The translations under genes were made by a program, and so were the position numbers. 64,000 bases of DNA from the NCBI RefSeq assembly GCF_044891285.1, contig NZ_JAUIYO010000002.1, positions 1 through 64,000 of the forward strand, given 5' to 3'. This DNA comes from Pseudobacillus lumedeiriae (GTDB lineage Bacteria; Bacillota; Bacilli; Bacillales; Domibacillaceae). A model generated the notes under the pieces. The model made no database searches. It was not told the origin of the DNA and was given only the letters and a program-made list of their open reading frames with translations. This document shows positions 7,341 through 14,929 of the stretch, in pieces. Positions within the stretch are counted from its first letter, which is position 1; the number at the start of each line of letters is the position of its first letter.

Positions 7341-7369
7341 ATCGTGCTGAAAATAGCACGATTTCTTTT
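7341..7369 (+). terminator. Terminator after copZ
   Basis: ATCGTGCT / AGCACGAT with a 6-nt loop followed by TTCTTTT. Confidence 0.8.
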
Positions 7370-7380
7370 GAACGAAAATA

Positions 7381-7398
7381 TACCCTACCCCTGTATAA
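7381..7398 (+). promoter_or_regulatory. copA promoter with overlapping CsoR-like site
   Basis: TACCCTACCCCTGTA (7381-7395) resembles the left arm of the other CsoR operators and runs into a -10 hexamer TATAAT (7393-7398) located 19 bp before the copA start. The right half-site is degenerate. Confidence 0.5.
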
Positions 7399-7416
7399 TG
7401 AAAAGGAGTGAGAAGA

Positions 7417-9837
7417 ATGACTGGTACGAAAGAGGTCCAATTTCAAATAGCCGGAATGACGTGTGCGGCTTGTGCGGCGAGAATTGAAAAAGGCTTATAT
7501 CGGATGGACGGGGTGGAAGAAGCAAACGTCAATCTTGCCTTAGAAAAAGCGAAGGTTACATATAACCCAGACAAAATAGATAAGCAGCAGTTTACAGAGA
7601 AAATCGAATCATTAGGATATGAAGTGATCAATGACAAAGTAGAATTCACTATTTCGGGCATGACGTGCGCTGCTTGTGCTGCAAGAATTGAAAAGCGGCT
7701 GAATAAAGTAGAAGGCGTAAATCATGCGAGTGTCAATTTTGCAGTAGAAACAGCACTTGTGAATTACAATCCCGAAGAAGTATCTGTTTCAGACATGGAA
7801 GAAGCGATTAAAAAGCTCGGTTATATACTTACCCGCAAGGAAGAGCAGTCGGGTAAAGAGGTCAATCATAAGGAGAAAGAAATTCAGCGGCAAACGAGAA
7901 AATTTATTTTTTCCGCCGTTTTATCCCTGCCGTTATTGTGGGCAATGGTTAGCCACTTTACATTTACATCATTTATTTGGGTACCGGATCTATTTTTAAA
8001 TCCATGGATGCAGCTTGCTTTGGCGACGCCTGTACAGTTCATTATTGGCGGCCAATTTTATATAGGCGCTTATAAAGCGTTAAAAAATAAAAGTGCCAAC
8101 ATGGATGTCCTTGTCGCACTCGGTACGTCTGCAGCTTATTTTTACAGTCTTTATTTAAGTATTGGGTCGATCGGATCAGATGGACATATCGTTTCTCTTT
8201 ATTTTGAAACGAGTGCTGTGTTGATTACACTCATTGTTCTCGGGAAGTTATTTGAAGCAAAGGCGAAAGGGCGTTCTTCAGAAGCGATTAAGAAATTAAT
8301 GGGGCTTCAGGCGAAAGCAGCAACGGTCGTTAGAGACGAAGTCGAAATGGTTATTCCTGTTGAAGAAGTCGTTATAGATGACATTGTCTTTGTCAAACCG
8401 GGAGAAAAGGTACCAGTGGACGGTGAAATCATTGAAGGACATTCAGCTCTCGATGAATCAATGATTACAGGAGAGAGTGTGCCGGTCGATAAATCAGCAG
8501 GGGATGCTGTGATTGGTTCAACGCTGAATAAAAATGGCTTTTTGAAAATAAAAGCAACGAAAGTCGGTAAAGAGACGGCGCTTGCACAAATTATAAAGGT
8601 CGTTGAAGAAGCACAAGGTTCTAAAGCCCCCATTCAACGGCTGGCCGATCGAATGTCGGGAATCTTTGTGCCGGTTGTTGTTGGTATTGCGCTTATTACC
8701 TTTTTTATTTGGTATTTCCTTGTCGTACCTGGTGATTTTGCAGAAGCGCTTGAAAAATTGATTGCTGTTCTTGTCATTGCTTGTCCATGCGCACTTGGTC
8801 TTGCTACGCCAACATCTATTATGGCGGGATCAGGAAGGGCAGCAGAATATGGCATTTTATTTAAAGGCGGCGAGCACCTAGAAACAACTTATAGGCTGGA
8901 TACGATTATTCTTGATAAGACAGGAACGGTGACAAACGGAAAGCCAGTGTTAACAGACATTATTTTAGCTGAAGGACAGCAGGAAGCCGAGTTTTTAAAG
9001 CTTGTTGGGGCAGCTGAAAGGAAATCTGAACATCCGCTGGCTGAAGCGATTGTTGAAGGCATTGGAGAAAAAGGAATGGCATTAGGATCATCAGAAACAT
9101 TTGAAGCGGTGCCAGGCTTCGGTATTCGAGCGAAAGTTTCAGGGCATGATGTGCTCGTCGGTACACGCAGACTGATGGAAAAAGAGAATGTAGATGTAAC
9201 CTTCTATCTAAAAGACGTAGAGGGATTAGAAAAACAAGGGAAAACAGCCATGTTAGGCGCTATTGATAACAAATTTGCCGGGATTATTGCTGTAGCTGAT
9301 ACGGTGAAGGAGACATCTAGGGAAGCGATTGCCCGTTTAAAAAGCATGGGGCTTGACGTGATCATGATTACTGGCGACAACAAAGAGACGGCACAGACAA
9401 TCGCTAACCAAGTAGGAATTGAACATGTCATTGCTGAAGTGCTGCCCGAAGGAAAAGCGGAGGAAGTAAAGAAACTGCAGCAGGCGGGCAAGAAAACAGC
9501 AATGGTCGGGGATGGAATAAATGATGCACCGGCCTTGGCTGTCGCAGATATCGGTATGGCGATCGGCACTGGTACAGACGTAGCGATGGAAGCCGCTGAT
9601 GTTACATTGATCCGCGGCGATTTAAACAGCATTGCGGATGCCATTTATATGAGCAAAATGACGATTCGCAACATTAAACAAAACTTATTTTGGGCGTTCG
9701 GCTACAATACGCTCGGCATTCCAGTCGCGGCATTCGGTTTTCTGGCTCCGTGGGTTGCTGGCGCAGCAATGGCATTAAGTTCTGTCTCTGTTGTGTTGAA
9801 CGCATTAAGATTGCAGCGAATCAAATTAAAAGCCTAA
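7417..9837 (+). CDS. copA: Copper-exporting P1B-type ATPase CopA
   Basis: An 806-residue membrane ATPase that exports Cu(I). It has two N-terminal metal-binding domains, each with G-M-T-C-A-A-C (residues 13-19 and 81-87). A membrane region with eight helices and the transport motif C456-P-C458 follows. The phosphorylated aspartate is D500 in D-K-T-G-T. An S-E-H-P-L nucleotide-binding motif and a hinge G-D-G-I-N-D near residues 698-703 complete the ATPase. The start ATG 7417 has AAAGGAG correctly spaced. Length and domain order match B. subtilis CopA. It works with CopZ and CsoR encoded immediately upstream. Confidence 0.95.
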   Translation: MTGTKEVQFQIAGMTCAACAARIEKGLYRMDGVEEANVNLALEKAKVTYNPDKIDKQQFTEKIESLGYEVINDKVEFTISGMTCAACAARIEKRLNKVEGVNHASVNFAVETALVNYNPEEVSVSDMEEAIKKLGYILTRKEEQSGKEVNHKEKEIQRQTRKFIFSAVLSLPLLWAMVSHFTFTSFIWVPDLFLNPWMQLALATPVQFIIGGQFYIGAYKALKNKSANMDVLVALGTSAAYFYSLYLSIGSIGSDGHIVSLYFETSAVLITLIVLGKLFEAKAKGRSSEAIKKLMGLQAKAATVVRDEVEMVIPVEEVVIDDIVFVKPGEKVPVDGEIIEGHSALDESMITGESVPVDKSAGDAVIGSTLNKNGFLKIKATKVGKETALAQIIKVVEEAQGSKAPIQRLADRMSGIFVPVVVGIALITFFIWYFLVVPGDFAEALEKLIAVLVIACPCALGLATPTSIMAGSGRAAEYGILFKGGEHLETTYRLDTIILDKTGTVTNGKPVLTDIILAEGQQEAEFLKLVGAAERKSEHPLAEAIVEGIGEKGMALGSSETFEAVPGFGIRAKVSGHDVLVGTRRLMEKENVDVTFYLKDVEGLEKQGKTAMLGAIDNKFAGIIAVADTVKETSREAIARLKSMGLDVIMITGDNKETAQTIANQVGIEHVIAEVLPEGKAEEVKKLQQAGKKTAMVGDGINDAPALAVADIGMAIGTGTDVAMEAADVTLIRGDLNSIADAIYMSKMTIRNIKQNLFWAFGYNTLGIPVAAFGFLAPWVAGAAMALSSVSVVLNALRLQRIKLKA

Positions 9838-9851
9838 TTCGATCATACGTG

Positions 9852-9882
9852 GAACCAAAGTGAACGTACTTTGGTTCTTTTT
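9852..9882. terminator. Terminator between copA and a convergent gene
   Basis: GAACCAAAGT / ACTTTGGTTC around a 6-nt loop, followed by TTTTTA on the plus strand. It touches the stop codon of the minus-strand gene at 9881. Confidence 0.8.
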
Positions 9883-10210
9883 AGTTTTTGTAACGGATGT
9901 AGTTAAAGTTTGACGTAGGAATACTTTGTTTGACGTTTCCTTTTTCGTCTTTATAGATTTCATATTCACGATAAGTTTCTATTGTGTAACCATTTACTTC
10001 TTCAACGTTTACTATTTTCTCTTCTAATTCAAAGTCGCTAGATTGATAGGGTTCTTCTTGTTCTTTTGATTCAGCCATGGCAGGTGTACTATCTTGAAAG
10101 GTCATTTTTTTGCTATCTAAAAATCCACGGGAAGAAAAATCGAAGCTGAATGCAGCAATAAGAATAACGAAAAGAAAAGTTAGCAGAAAAACATTAGGTT
10201 TACTGTTCAT
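9881..10210 (-). CDS. Hypothetical exported or membrane-anchored protein
   Basis: A 109-residue protein with a hydrophobic N-terminal segment (about residues 7-24) after a short basic start, with no lipobox. An acidic, Tyr- and Glu-rich extracellular tail ends in N-F-N-Y-I-R-Y-K-N. A purine-rich AAGGAAGATT ribosome binding site precedes the ATG. I do not recognise the family. It is probably a single-pass protein facing the outside. Confidence 0.6.
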   Translation of the reverse strand: MNSKPNVFLLTFLFVILIAAFSFDFSSRGFLDSKKMTFQDSTPAMAESKEQEEPYQSSDFELEEKIVNVEEVNGYTIETYREYEIYKDEKGNVKQSIPTSNFNYIRYKN

Positions 10211-10327
10211 GACGAATCTTCCTTCCTTGTCCCAAATGAAGTTCTCATCATTATTATGCGGAATTTCGCTGTTGTATTCGTCACTGTTACACAGGATGGT
10301 TGATTTGCCTTGTGGATACGTGCCTAC

Positions 10328-10717
10328 TTATATAAAGCGTTTCCGTACACTTGGGGATGGCAGCATACAGCTTTCTTTTTTGCCAAACCATTTGTAGCGG
10401 TTTCTTGCAATAAAGTCATATATGGTATTTCGAATCGGACGGGGAATGAGAATCAAGACGTATAACCATTTCCAGACGCCTTTCAAATGCCTGCAGATGC
10501 GGAGGGCTGCGGCTGATTTTTGATAAGCTTTGTCTTTTTCAATTAAAATCATGCTGTCTATGTCAGGCGGCACCTGATATGCTGCTAACAGCCTTTTACC
10601 TGTGTCGCTTTGCAGGGACGCAAAACGAAAGGCTTCTTCGGGATCATGTTTTATAATAAATTGTACGCTGGAATCGCAAAAGTGGCATTCGCCATCAAAT
10701 AAAATAATTGGATTCAT
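10328..10717 (-). CDS. yuxK: DCC family thiol-disulfide oxidoreductase-like protein (YuxK-like)
   Basis: A 129-residue DUF393 protein. The defining motif F-D-G-E-C-H-F-C-D appears at residues 7-15, giving a thioredoxin-like C-x-x-C, and the family name comes from D-x-x-C-x-x-C. A central F-A-S-L-Q-S and a late hydrophobic stretch W-L-Y-V-L-I-L-I-P-R-P-I-R-N are typical of the family. Length matches B. subtilis YuxK (~137). The biochemical function is not established; a redox role is inferred from the motif. It follows GGAGGG and is transcribed alone. Confidence 0.8.
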   Translation of the reverse strand: MNPIILFDGECHFCDSSVQFIIKHDPEEAFRFASLQSDTGKRLLAAYQVPPDIDSMILIEKDKAYQKSAAALRICRHLKGVWKWLYVLILIPRPIRNTIYDFIARNRYKWFGKKESCMLPSPSVRKRFI

Positions 10718-10827
10718 TTCAGATCCCTCCTTAACGATTAAAGTGTAACATTGTTTTTATTAGAAAGTGCACGTGAAACTTTAAAAACTACCGGACGGTG
10801 TGCTGACATAGTCTGGATAAAAAATAA

Positions 10828-10868
10828 AGAAGAGGTGTCCCAAAATCTTTTTAGGAAACCTCTTCTCT
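10828..10868. terminator. Bidirectional terminator
   Basis: AGAAGAGGT / ACCTCTTCT hairpin with T-rich tails on both strands; it most plausibly ends the minus-strand gene at 10904-11227. Confidence 0.7.
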
Positions 10869-10903
10869 TTTGTCGTTCTATCTATCCTATTTACACGTCA
10901 TCA

Positions 10904-11227
10904 TCACTGCGAATGTTTTTGTATCACCTTTTCCATATCAGAAGAATTTATTCTTTGCGAAGGGAGTGATTGTTCAATTGCTTTTATTTGCATAATTGTT
11001 TCTTCGTATTCATTGAGGTCGTTATACGTCTTCTCAAAATGAATCGCTTTTTCGGGAGCGGCTAGCAGCATGTCGACATGCATCTCAACGCCGATGCCTC
11101 CCATATCTTCATCCCCAAGCGATACCCCTGATGGATAGTTTTCCTGCTGGCTAATAAATAATTGCCCGTTTTTACTTGCAGATTGAGCAAACTCAATAAA
11201 CTCGCTTAAAGTTTGTGTCTGCTTCAT
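10904..11227 (-). CDS. Hypothetical protein
   Basis: A 107-residue soluble, acidic protein beginning MKQTQTLSEFIEFAQSASKN. A glycine-rich stretch L-G-D-E-D-M-G-G-I-G-V-E-M-H occupies the middle and the last third is helical. GAGGTGA precedes the ATG. No membrane segment or known catalytic motif is visible and I do not recognise the family. A terminator follows. Confidence 0.6.
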   Translation of the reverse strand: MKQTQTLSEFIEFAQSASKNGQLFISQQENYPSGVSLGDEDMGGIGVEMHVDMLLAAPEKAIHFEKTYNDLNEYEETIMQIKAIEQSLPSQRINSSDMEKVIQKHSQ

Positions 11228-11365
11228 GTGACATCACCTCATTTTACTTTACCTTATTTCATCTAAAAATAATCCTCTGCAGCAAAGAAGAACATTAGAC
11301 CATATAGTGGAAAGGTTGAAGGCTTATAGTCAAAAGCAATGAAAATTTCTGATGTATTTCGTTTT

Positions 11366-12094
11366 TTATTTATGATGAAAGGGACATTTGCCTTCTATTG
11401 GCTGAATGTCGTCGCCGATAAAGTATTGCTTCCACTCTCGATGCTCTGGGTCTCCATAGTGGCTGATATTTGGGTGTTTCGGAAGATTGTCCCACTTTTC
11501 CACACGCGACCTTATGCTTTCGCGGGATAGAATGCCATTTGGTGTGGTTCCCTCTAGGCCTTCAAAAATTCTGCGCGGCTGGAATCCAAGAATGAGACTT
11601 TTGCCAAGGTCACGCGTTTTCCGCTGTTTGTAAGCAGGTGTATTGCCAAATACGAAAAATGGCTCTTCTGCAAAGGAAAAGGCCCATAGGTGATGGTCAG
11701 GATCTTTTGGATAATTGCCCGGCCAAGGCTTTGTGTCTGCCTCATGTAAGAACTGCAAAATGTTCCAAAAATATTCTCGATAGTAAGTAAGTGGCTTTTC
11801 TTCTTTTTCCGGTTCAACAAATAAGAAGAAGCCATGACGGATTAGGGGCTTTGTGCTGCCGAATAACGAAATGAATGCTTCTAGTGCCTGCGGCAGATGT
11901 GACCAGTCATCGTGACTAATATACGAATAACGCAGCTCCCCCTTTTTTTGAGCTGACATGCCAAACGTGCAGGGGAATGTTCGGTTTGTCACGACATTAT
12001 GAAAGTTTTGATACTCTTCTATCACCCACCTTGGTACTAAATCAGGGTTAGTCATCTCTTCCTTTGTAAATAAATAGCTGTTTGTCACTGTCAT
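11366..12094 (-). CDS. YqcI/YcgG family protein
   Basis: A 242-residue cytoplasmic protein of the YqcI/YcgG family. Early F-P-C-T-F-G (F-P-C at residues ~40-42), a W-P-G-N-Y-P-x-D-P-D-H-H-x-W-x-F-S-F block and F-N-P/F-G-N-T-P-type segments are conserved family features. I start at ATG 12094 because GAGGTGA is seven bases upstream; the GTG three codons earlier overlaps that site. The C-terminus ends C-P-F-H-H-K, a family feature. Function is not established in the literature I know, and neighbours give no clue. Confidence 0.8.
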   Translation of the reverse strand: MTVTNSYLFTKEEMTNPDLVPRWVIEEYQNFHNVVTNRTFPCTFGMSAQKKGELRYSYISHDDWSHLPQALEAFISLFGSTKPLIRHGFFLFVEPEKEEKPLTYYREYFWNILQFLHEADTKPWPGNYPKDPDHHLWAFSFAEEPFFVFGNTPAYKQRKTRDLGKSLILGFQPRRIFEGLEGTTPNGILSRESIRSRVEKWDNLPKHPNISHYGDPEHREWKQYFIGDDIQPIEGKCPFHHK

Positions 12095-12285
12095 TATTTT
12101 CACCTCAGCTTATTTATATGAGCGAGAAATACTGTAAATGCTGATAAATGAATAAGAGCGTGTGTCAAAGAAGAGAAATAAAAAGTTATTTAATATGAGG
12201 GATATTAATCCAAATATGTTTAAATATGAGTAAAAGCGTGTAAAGTGCTTATGTGTACATAATTTATTGTAAATGGGGGATAAGC

Positions 12286-12921
12286 ATGAAAAAAATGTTC
12301 TTTTTTACGTTCGTGTTGGTGATGTTGTTCGTTCTTAGTGCCTGCGGCAAGGGGAACGATCAGGCAGCGAATGACACAAACAAAAACGAGGGGGCAGTAA
12401 CACAGGAAACGGATACGACAACTATGGAAGAACGAGCAGATGAAATAGGAGGAGAAAAGGCAAGCACAACAGACTCATTAACGATTGATTTAAATAACAG
12501 TGACGGCAAGAAAATTGGTACAGCTAAATTGGAGCAGGCAGACACAGGGGTGTTGATTAAAGTGGAAGCTTCTGATTTACCTCCGGGTGCTCATGGTTTT
12601 CACATTCACGAGACAGGAAAATGTGACGGACCGGCCTTTGAATCAGCTGGAGGACATTTTAATCCGACAGGTGCCAGTCATGGAATGGATCATGAGAAAG
12701 GATCTCATGCTGGCGATTTGCCAAACCTTGAAGTAGGTGAAGACGGTACTGTGAAAACAGAAGTAACGGCAGAACATGTTACGTTGGTCAGTGGGGAAGA
12801 GAATTCCTTATTAGATGAAGACGGTTCTGCTCTTGTTATCCACGCAAAGCCAGATGATGGAAAGTCTCAGCCGGCAGGCGATGCTGGAGATCGCATTGCG
12901 TGCGGTGTGATTGCTCGTTAA
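12286..12921 (+). CDS. sodC: Cu/Zn superoxide dismutase, lipoprotein
   Basis: A 211-residue exported lipoprotein. The signal peptide ends L-S-A-C, with C20 as the lipidated cysteine, and a Thr/Glu-rich linker leads to the SOD domain (~62-211). All metal ligands are present: H106, H108, H124 and H186 for copper, and H124, H132, H141 and D144 for zinc. The disulfide pair C113/C206 and an active-site arginine R203 are also seen. As I recall, B. subtilis YojM lacks two copper ligands; this copy does not, so it should dismutate superoxide at the membrane's outer face. The start is set by GGGGGA before ATG 12286. A terminator follows. Confidence 0.9.
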   Translation: MKKMFFFTFVLVMLFVLSACGKGNDQAANDTNKNEGAVTQETDTTTMEERADEIGGEKASTTDSLTIDLNNSDGKKIGTAKLEQADTGVLIKVEASDLPPGAHGFHIHETGKCDGPAFESAGGHFNPTGASHGMDHEKGSHAGDLPNLEVGEDGTVKTEVTAEHVTLVSGEENSLLDEDGSALVIHAKPDDGKSQPAGDAGDRIACGVIAR

Positions 12922-12930
12922 TAGTCAACA

Positions 12931-12977
12931 AGAGGATGTCCCAAGAATATGACTTTTAGGGGCATTCTCTTTTTTGT
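12931..12977 (+). terminator. Terminator after sodC
   Basis: AGAGGATGTCCC / GGGGCATTCTCT (with G-U pairs) followed by TTTTTT. Confidence 0.75.
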
Positions 12978-12984
12978 ATGGTTT

Positions 12985-13066
12985 TTTAAACGTGTCTGTT
13001 GATTTCCGTCCCAGGCGCTTTGCTTTCCCTCAGGAGTCTTTGCGCCTTCCTCTACAATCAACTTAG
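12985..13066 (-). repeat. Dispersed intergenic repeat, copy 1 (partial)
   Basis: Contains GTTGATTTCCGTCCCAGGCG and TGCGCCTTCC..CAATCAAC, the reverse orientation of the GTTGATTGGA..GGAAGGCGC..GGAAATCAAC core shared with the copies at 30990, 35526 and 41658. Ends are degenerate. Confidence 0.65.
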
Positions 13067-13149
13067 TGGAAAATAACAGTTTGCACTTTGTTAACAAAAA
13101 AACAACAAAGTTTCTCCATTTAGGATAATGAACTTATCACTTGTTATGC

Positions 13150-13626
13150 TCACATCAACATGCTATTTTTTTTGCGTTTAGGAGTGTATTTGCTGCCAAT
13201 TTTAATAATTATTGGAGTGCCGATGATCGTCGGCATCAGCCAAACAATAAGTATAGGCACTTCATTTAAAAGAGGGACTCGGTGGCTGTTAACGACGAGC
13301 GTAGCTGTTACGATGCCGATATAAGAACCGAGCATGCCGCCAATATGTGTACTTAGCCAATTTTTCCATTTTTTCTTCACGGAGAAATAGCCGAGTAAAG
13401 CAAGTGAAAAAGAAAAAAGGGCGATATAAAAGAGGTAGGCACTTTCTTCCCAATGAAGGATGGCCATAATGACAGCCGAGAGGAAAACAAGTGAGTAAGA
13501 CCAAAAGTAAATTTGGCCAAATAGCGTATGTTTTCCTTTTTTCTTTTTAGAAAATCCAGAAAACAATCCCGTCAGCAGACAAATAACACCTGTAGCAATA
13601 TGGATGGTTAATATGAATGACAACAA
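13150..13626 (-). CDS. Conserved membrane protein (DUF2306-like)
   Basis: A 158-residue integral membrane protein with four or five hydrophobic helices. The N-terminal H-I-A-T-G-V-I-C-L-L-T-G-L and the loop K-x-G-K-H-T-L-F-G-Q-I-Y-F are typical of the DUF2306 family, in which the histidines may coordinate a metal or heme; that is family knowledge and unproven here. A further conserved segment L-S-T-H-I-G-G-M-L-G-S-Y-I lies near residue 95. The start has GGGAGGAGATG. It appears monocistronic. Confidence 0.7.
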   Translation of the reverse strand: MLSFILTIHIATGVICLLTGLFSGFSKKKKGKHTLFGQIYFWSYSLVFLSAVIMAILHWEESAYLFYIALFSFSLALLGYFSVKKKWKNWLSTHIGGMLGSYIGIVTATLVVNSHRVPLLNEVPILIVWLMPTIIGTPIIIKIGSKYTPKRKKNSMLM

Positions 13627-13682
13627 GTATCATCTCCTCCCAATGCGATCGCATAAAAGATTACTATAAGAAAACAAACAAA

Positions 13683-13719
13683 ATTCCCCACTCTGAATGA
13701 CAACATGAGAGTGGGGAAT
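13683..13719 (-). terminator. Terminator of the cold-shock gene
   Basis: ATTCCCCACTCT / AGAGTGGGGAAT with a 13-nt loop, followed on the minus strand by TTTGTTT, 20 bp after the csp stop. Confidence 0.85.
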
Positions 13720-13740
13720 GAACAAGATCATTGTTAATAA

Positions 13741-13941
13741 TTATACTCTTTGAACGTTAGCTGCTTGTAAGCCGCGTTGGCCTTGTTCTGTTTCGAAAGT
13801 AACGTCTTGACCCTCGTCTAAAGTTTTGTAACCTTCACCTTGGATAGCTGAGAAGTGAACGAATACATCGTCTCCACCTTCGCGTTCGATGAATCCAAAT
13901 CCTTTTTCTGAATTAAACCATTTTACTTTACCTTGTTCCAT
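13741..13941 (-). CDS. cspB: Cold-shock protein, CspB/CspD type
   Basis: A 66-residue single cold-shock domain, an RNA chaperone. RNP1 (K-G-F-G-F-I-E) and RNP2 (V-F-V-H-F) are intact, as are G-K-V-K-W-F-N and the closing Q-A-A-N-V. The S-A-I-Q-G-E-G segment is closest to CspB of B. subtilis. It follows GGAGGAAAC. Some 130-200 bases of AT-rich sequence upstream resemble the long leader common to cold-shock genes, and the C-terminal reading frame extending into that leader is not coding. A strong terminator follows. Confidence 0.93.
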   Translation of the reverse strand: MEQGKVKWFNSEKGFGFIEREGGDDVFVHFSAIQGEGYKTLDEGQDVTFETEQGQRGLQAANVQRV

Positions 13942-14123
13942 TTACGTTTCCTCCTCGTGTGCCTAGCACATCTATGGTACTATCCTTGCTCAAATCTTTA
14001 GACGAAAAGTATTTCCACTTATTCTTCTTCTTCGAACAAAAATAATTCTTCTTAACGATAACAGACGCTGTAAAGAAAGGCAAGAAAAGGAATAGGGAAC
14101 TTATCGACACTATTCGTTAAATG

Positions 14124-14158
14124 CCTCTTTTCGACAAATGAAACTTGTCGAAAAGAGG
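14124..14158. repeat. 14-bp inverted repeat upstream of the cold-shock gene
   Basis: CCTCTTTTCGACAA and TTGTCGAAAAGAGG form a perfect stem with a 7-nt loop. No T-tract follows on either strand. It sits about 180 bp upstream of the csp start, within a 428-bp gene-free stretch (13942-14369) that otherwise holds the csp leader and the GIY-YIG gene's terminator. Confidence 0.7.
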
Positions 14159-14318
14159 TTAATTAACCAATATAACGAATGTTGTTCCCGATAAATTACC
14201 GGCCGTGGTGCAGTATTTACTTGCCGCGAATTGAAAAATAATGACCAAACAACAGCGTTTATTGACAACAGTCTATAAATATAAATATGAATCGTTTGGA
14301 TTGCTGCACAAAAATAAA

Positions 14319-14349
14319 CAAGCCTGCCTGCAGTTCACAGGCGGGCTTG
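14319..14349 (-). terminator. Terminator of the GIY-YIG gene
   Basis: CAAGCCTGCCTG / CAGGCGGGCTTG hairpin, followed on the minus strand by TTTATTTTT. Confidence 0.8.
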
Positions 14350-14369
14350 TTCTCATACGAACATGTAGT

Positions 14370-14744
14370 TTATCTAAAAAAAGCTTTGTCGATATTGTAT
14401 TTTGCTTTGAGTGCATTAATGATGTACGTCTCATAGATTTCCCGCTCCATCGGGTCGTCGACATAGCAAACAGCAATTTTATATACGTCATCTCTATGCA
14501 TTTTAATCGGTGAAACTGAATCTTCAAAACTTTTGCGGATTCTCATTCGCAGTTTTCTTGCCTTACCAACGAACATTAGCTCATCGTGAATATCGTAAAA
14601 CATGTACACGCCGCCTTTGTCGCGGGCAATTTTATGATAGTCAATAAAGCCGTATTCTCTAGCTATTTCGGCTTCACTCGTATCTCCTTCTTGGTTTTTT
14701 TTCATAATTATAAGGTCAGGCTGTGGAATTTCAATTTTTATCAT
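14370..14744 (-). CDS. GIY-YIG domain protein
   Basis: A 124-residue protein whose middle (about residues 43-75) carries a GIY-YIG nuclease core: G-G-V-Y-M-F-Y (the GIY half) and M-F-V-G-K-A-R-K-L-R-x-R-I (the YIG half, here F-V-G). A conserved glutamate candidate lies in the later E-R-E-I-Y-E-T-Y-I-I-N segment. The N-terminal ~40 residues, K-I-E-I-P-Q-P-D then E-A-E-I-A-R-E-Y-G-F-I-D-Y, may form an added module. Such small proteins are related to UvrC-type and homing nucleases. Activity and substrate are unknown. No mobile-element context is visible. Confidence 0.75.
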   Translation of the reverse strand: MIKIEIPQPDLIIMKKNQEGDTSEAEIAREYGFIDYHKIARDKGGVYMFYDIHDELMFVGKARKLRMRIRKSFEDSVSPIKMHRDDVYKIAVCYVDDPMEREIYETYIINALKAKYNIDKAFFR

Positions 14745-14929
14745 TTGTTATCGCTCCTATTCTTCCTTACAAGAGTACCATAAATGAGAAGAAAAGCCAC
14801 TAGGGCTTCGGCAATTAGAGGGATTTTTACGGTTATTAAACTCCCTTGTTGAATCCCGCTGCATGCGATCGCTTTCCGAGAGCAGCGAAGAAAGCGAACG
14901 TTTATCAATAGTCTGCCTAGGTATGTTAT

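Noticed and set aside
13928..14110. Reading frame of 60 codons upstream of the cold-shock gene
   Set aside because: No ribosome binding site, low-complexity composition; it lies in the presumed long leader of the csp gene.
14860..14875. GCGATCGC octamers (also near 13642 and 765)
   Set aside because: Only a few scattered copies, no regular spacing or common context; insufficient to call a repeat family.
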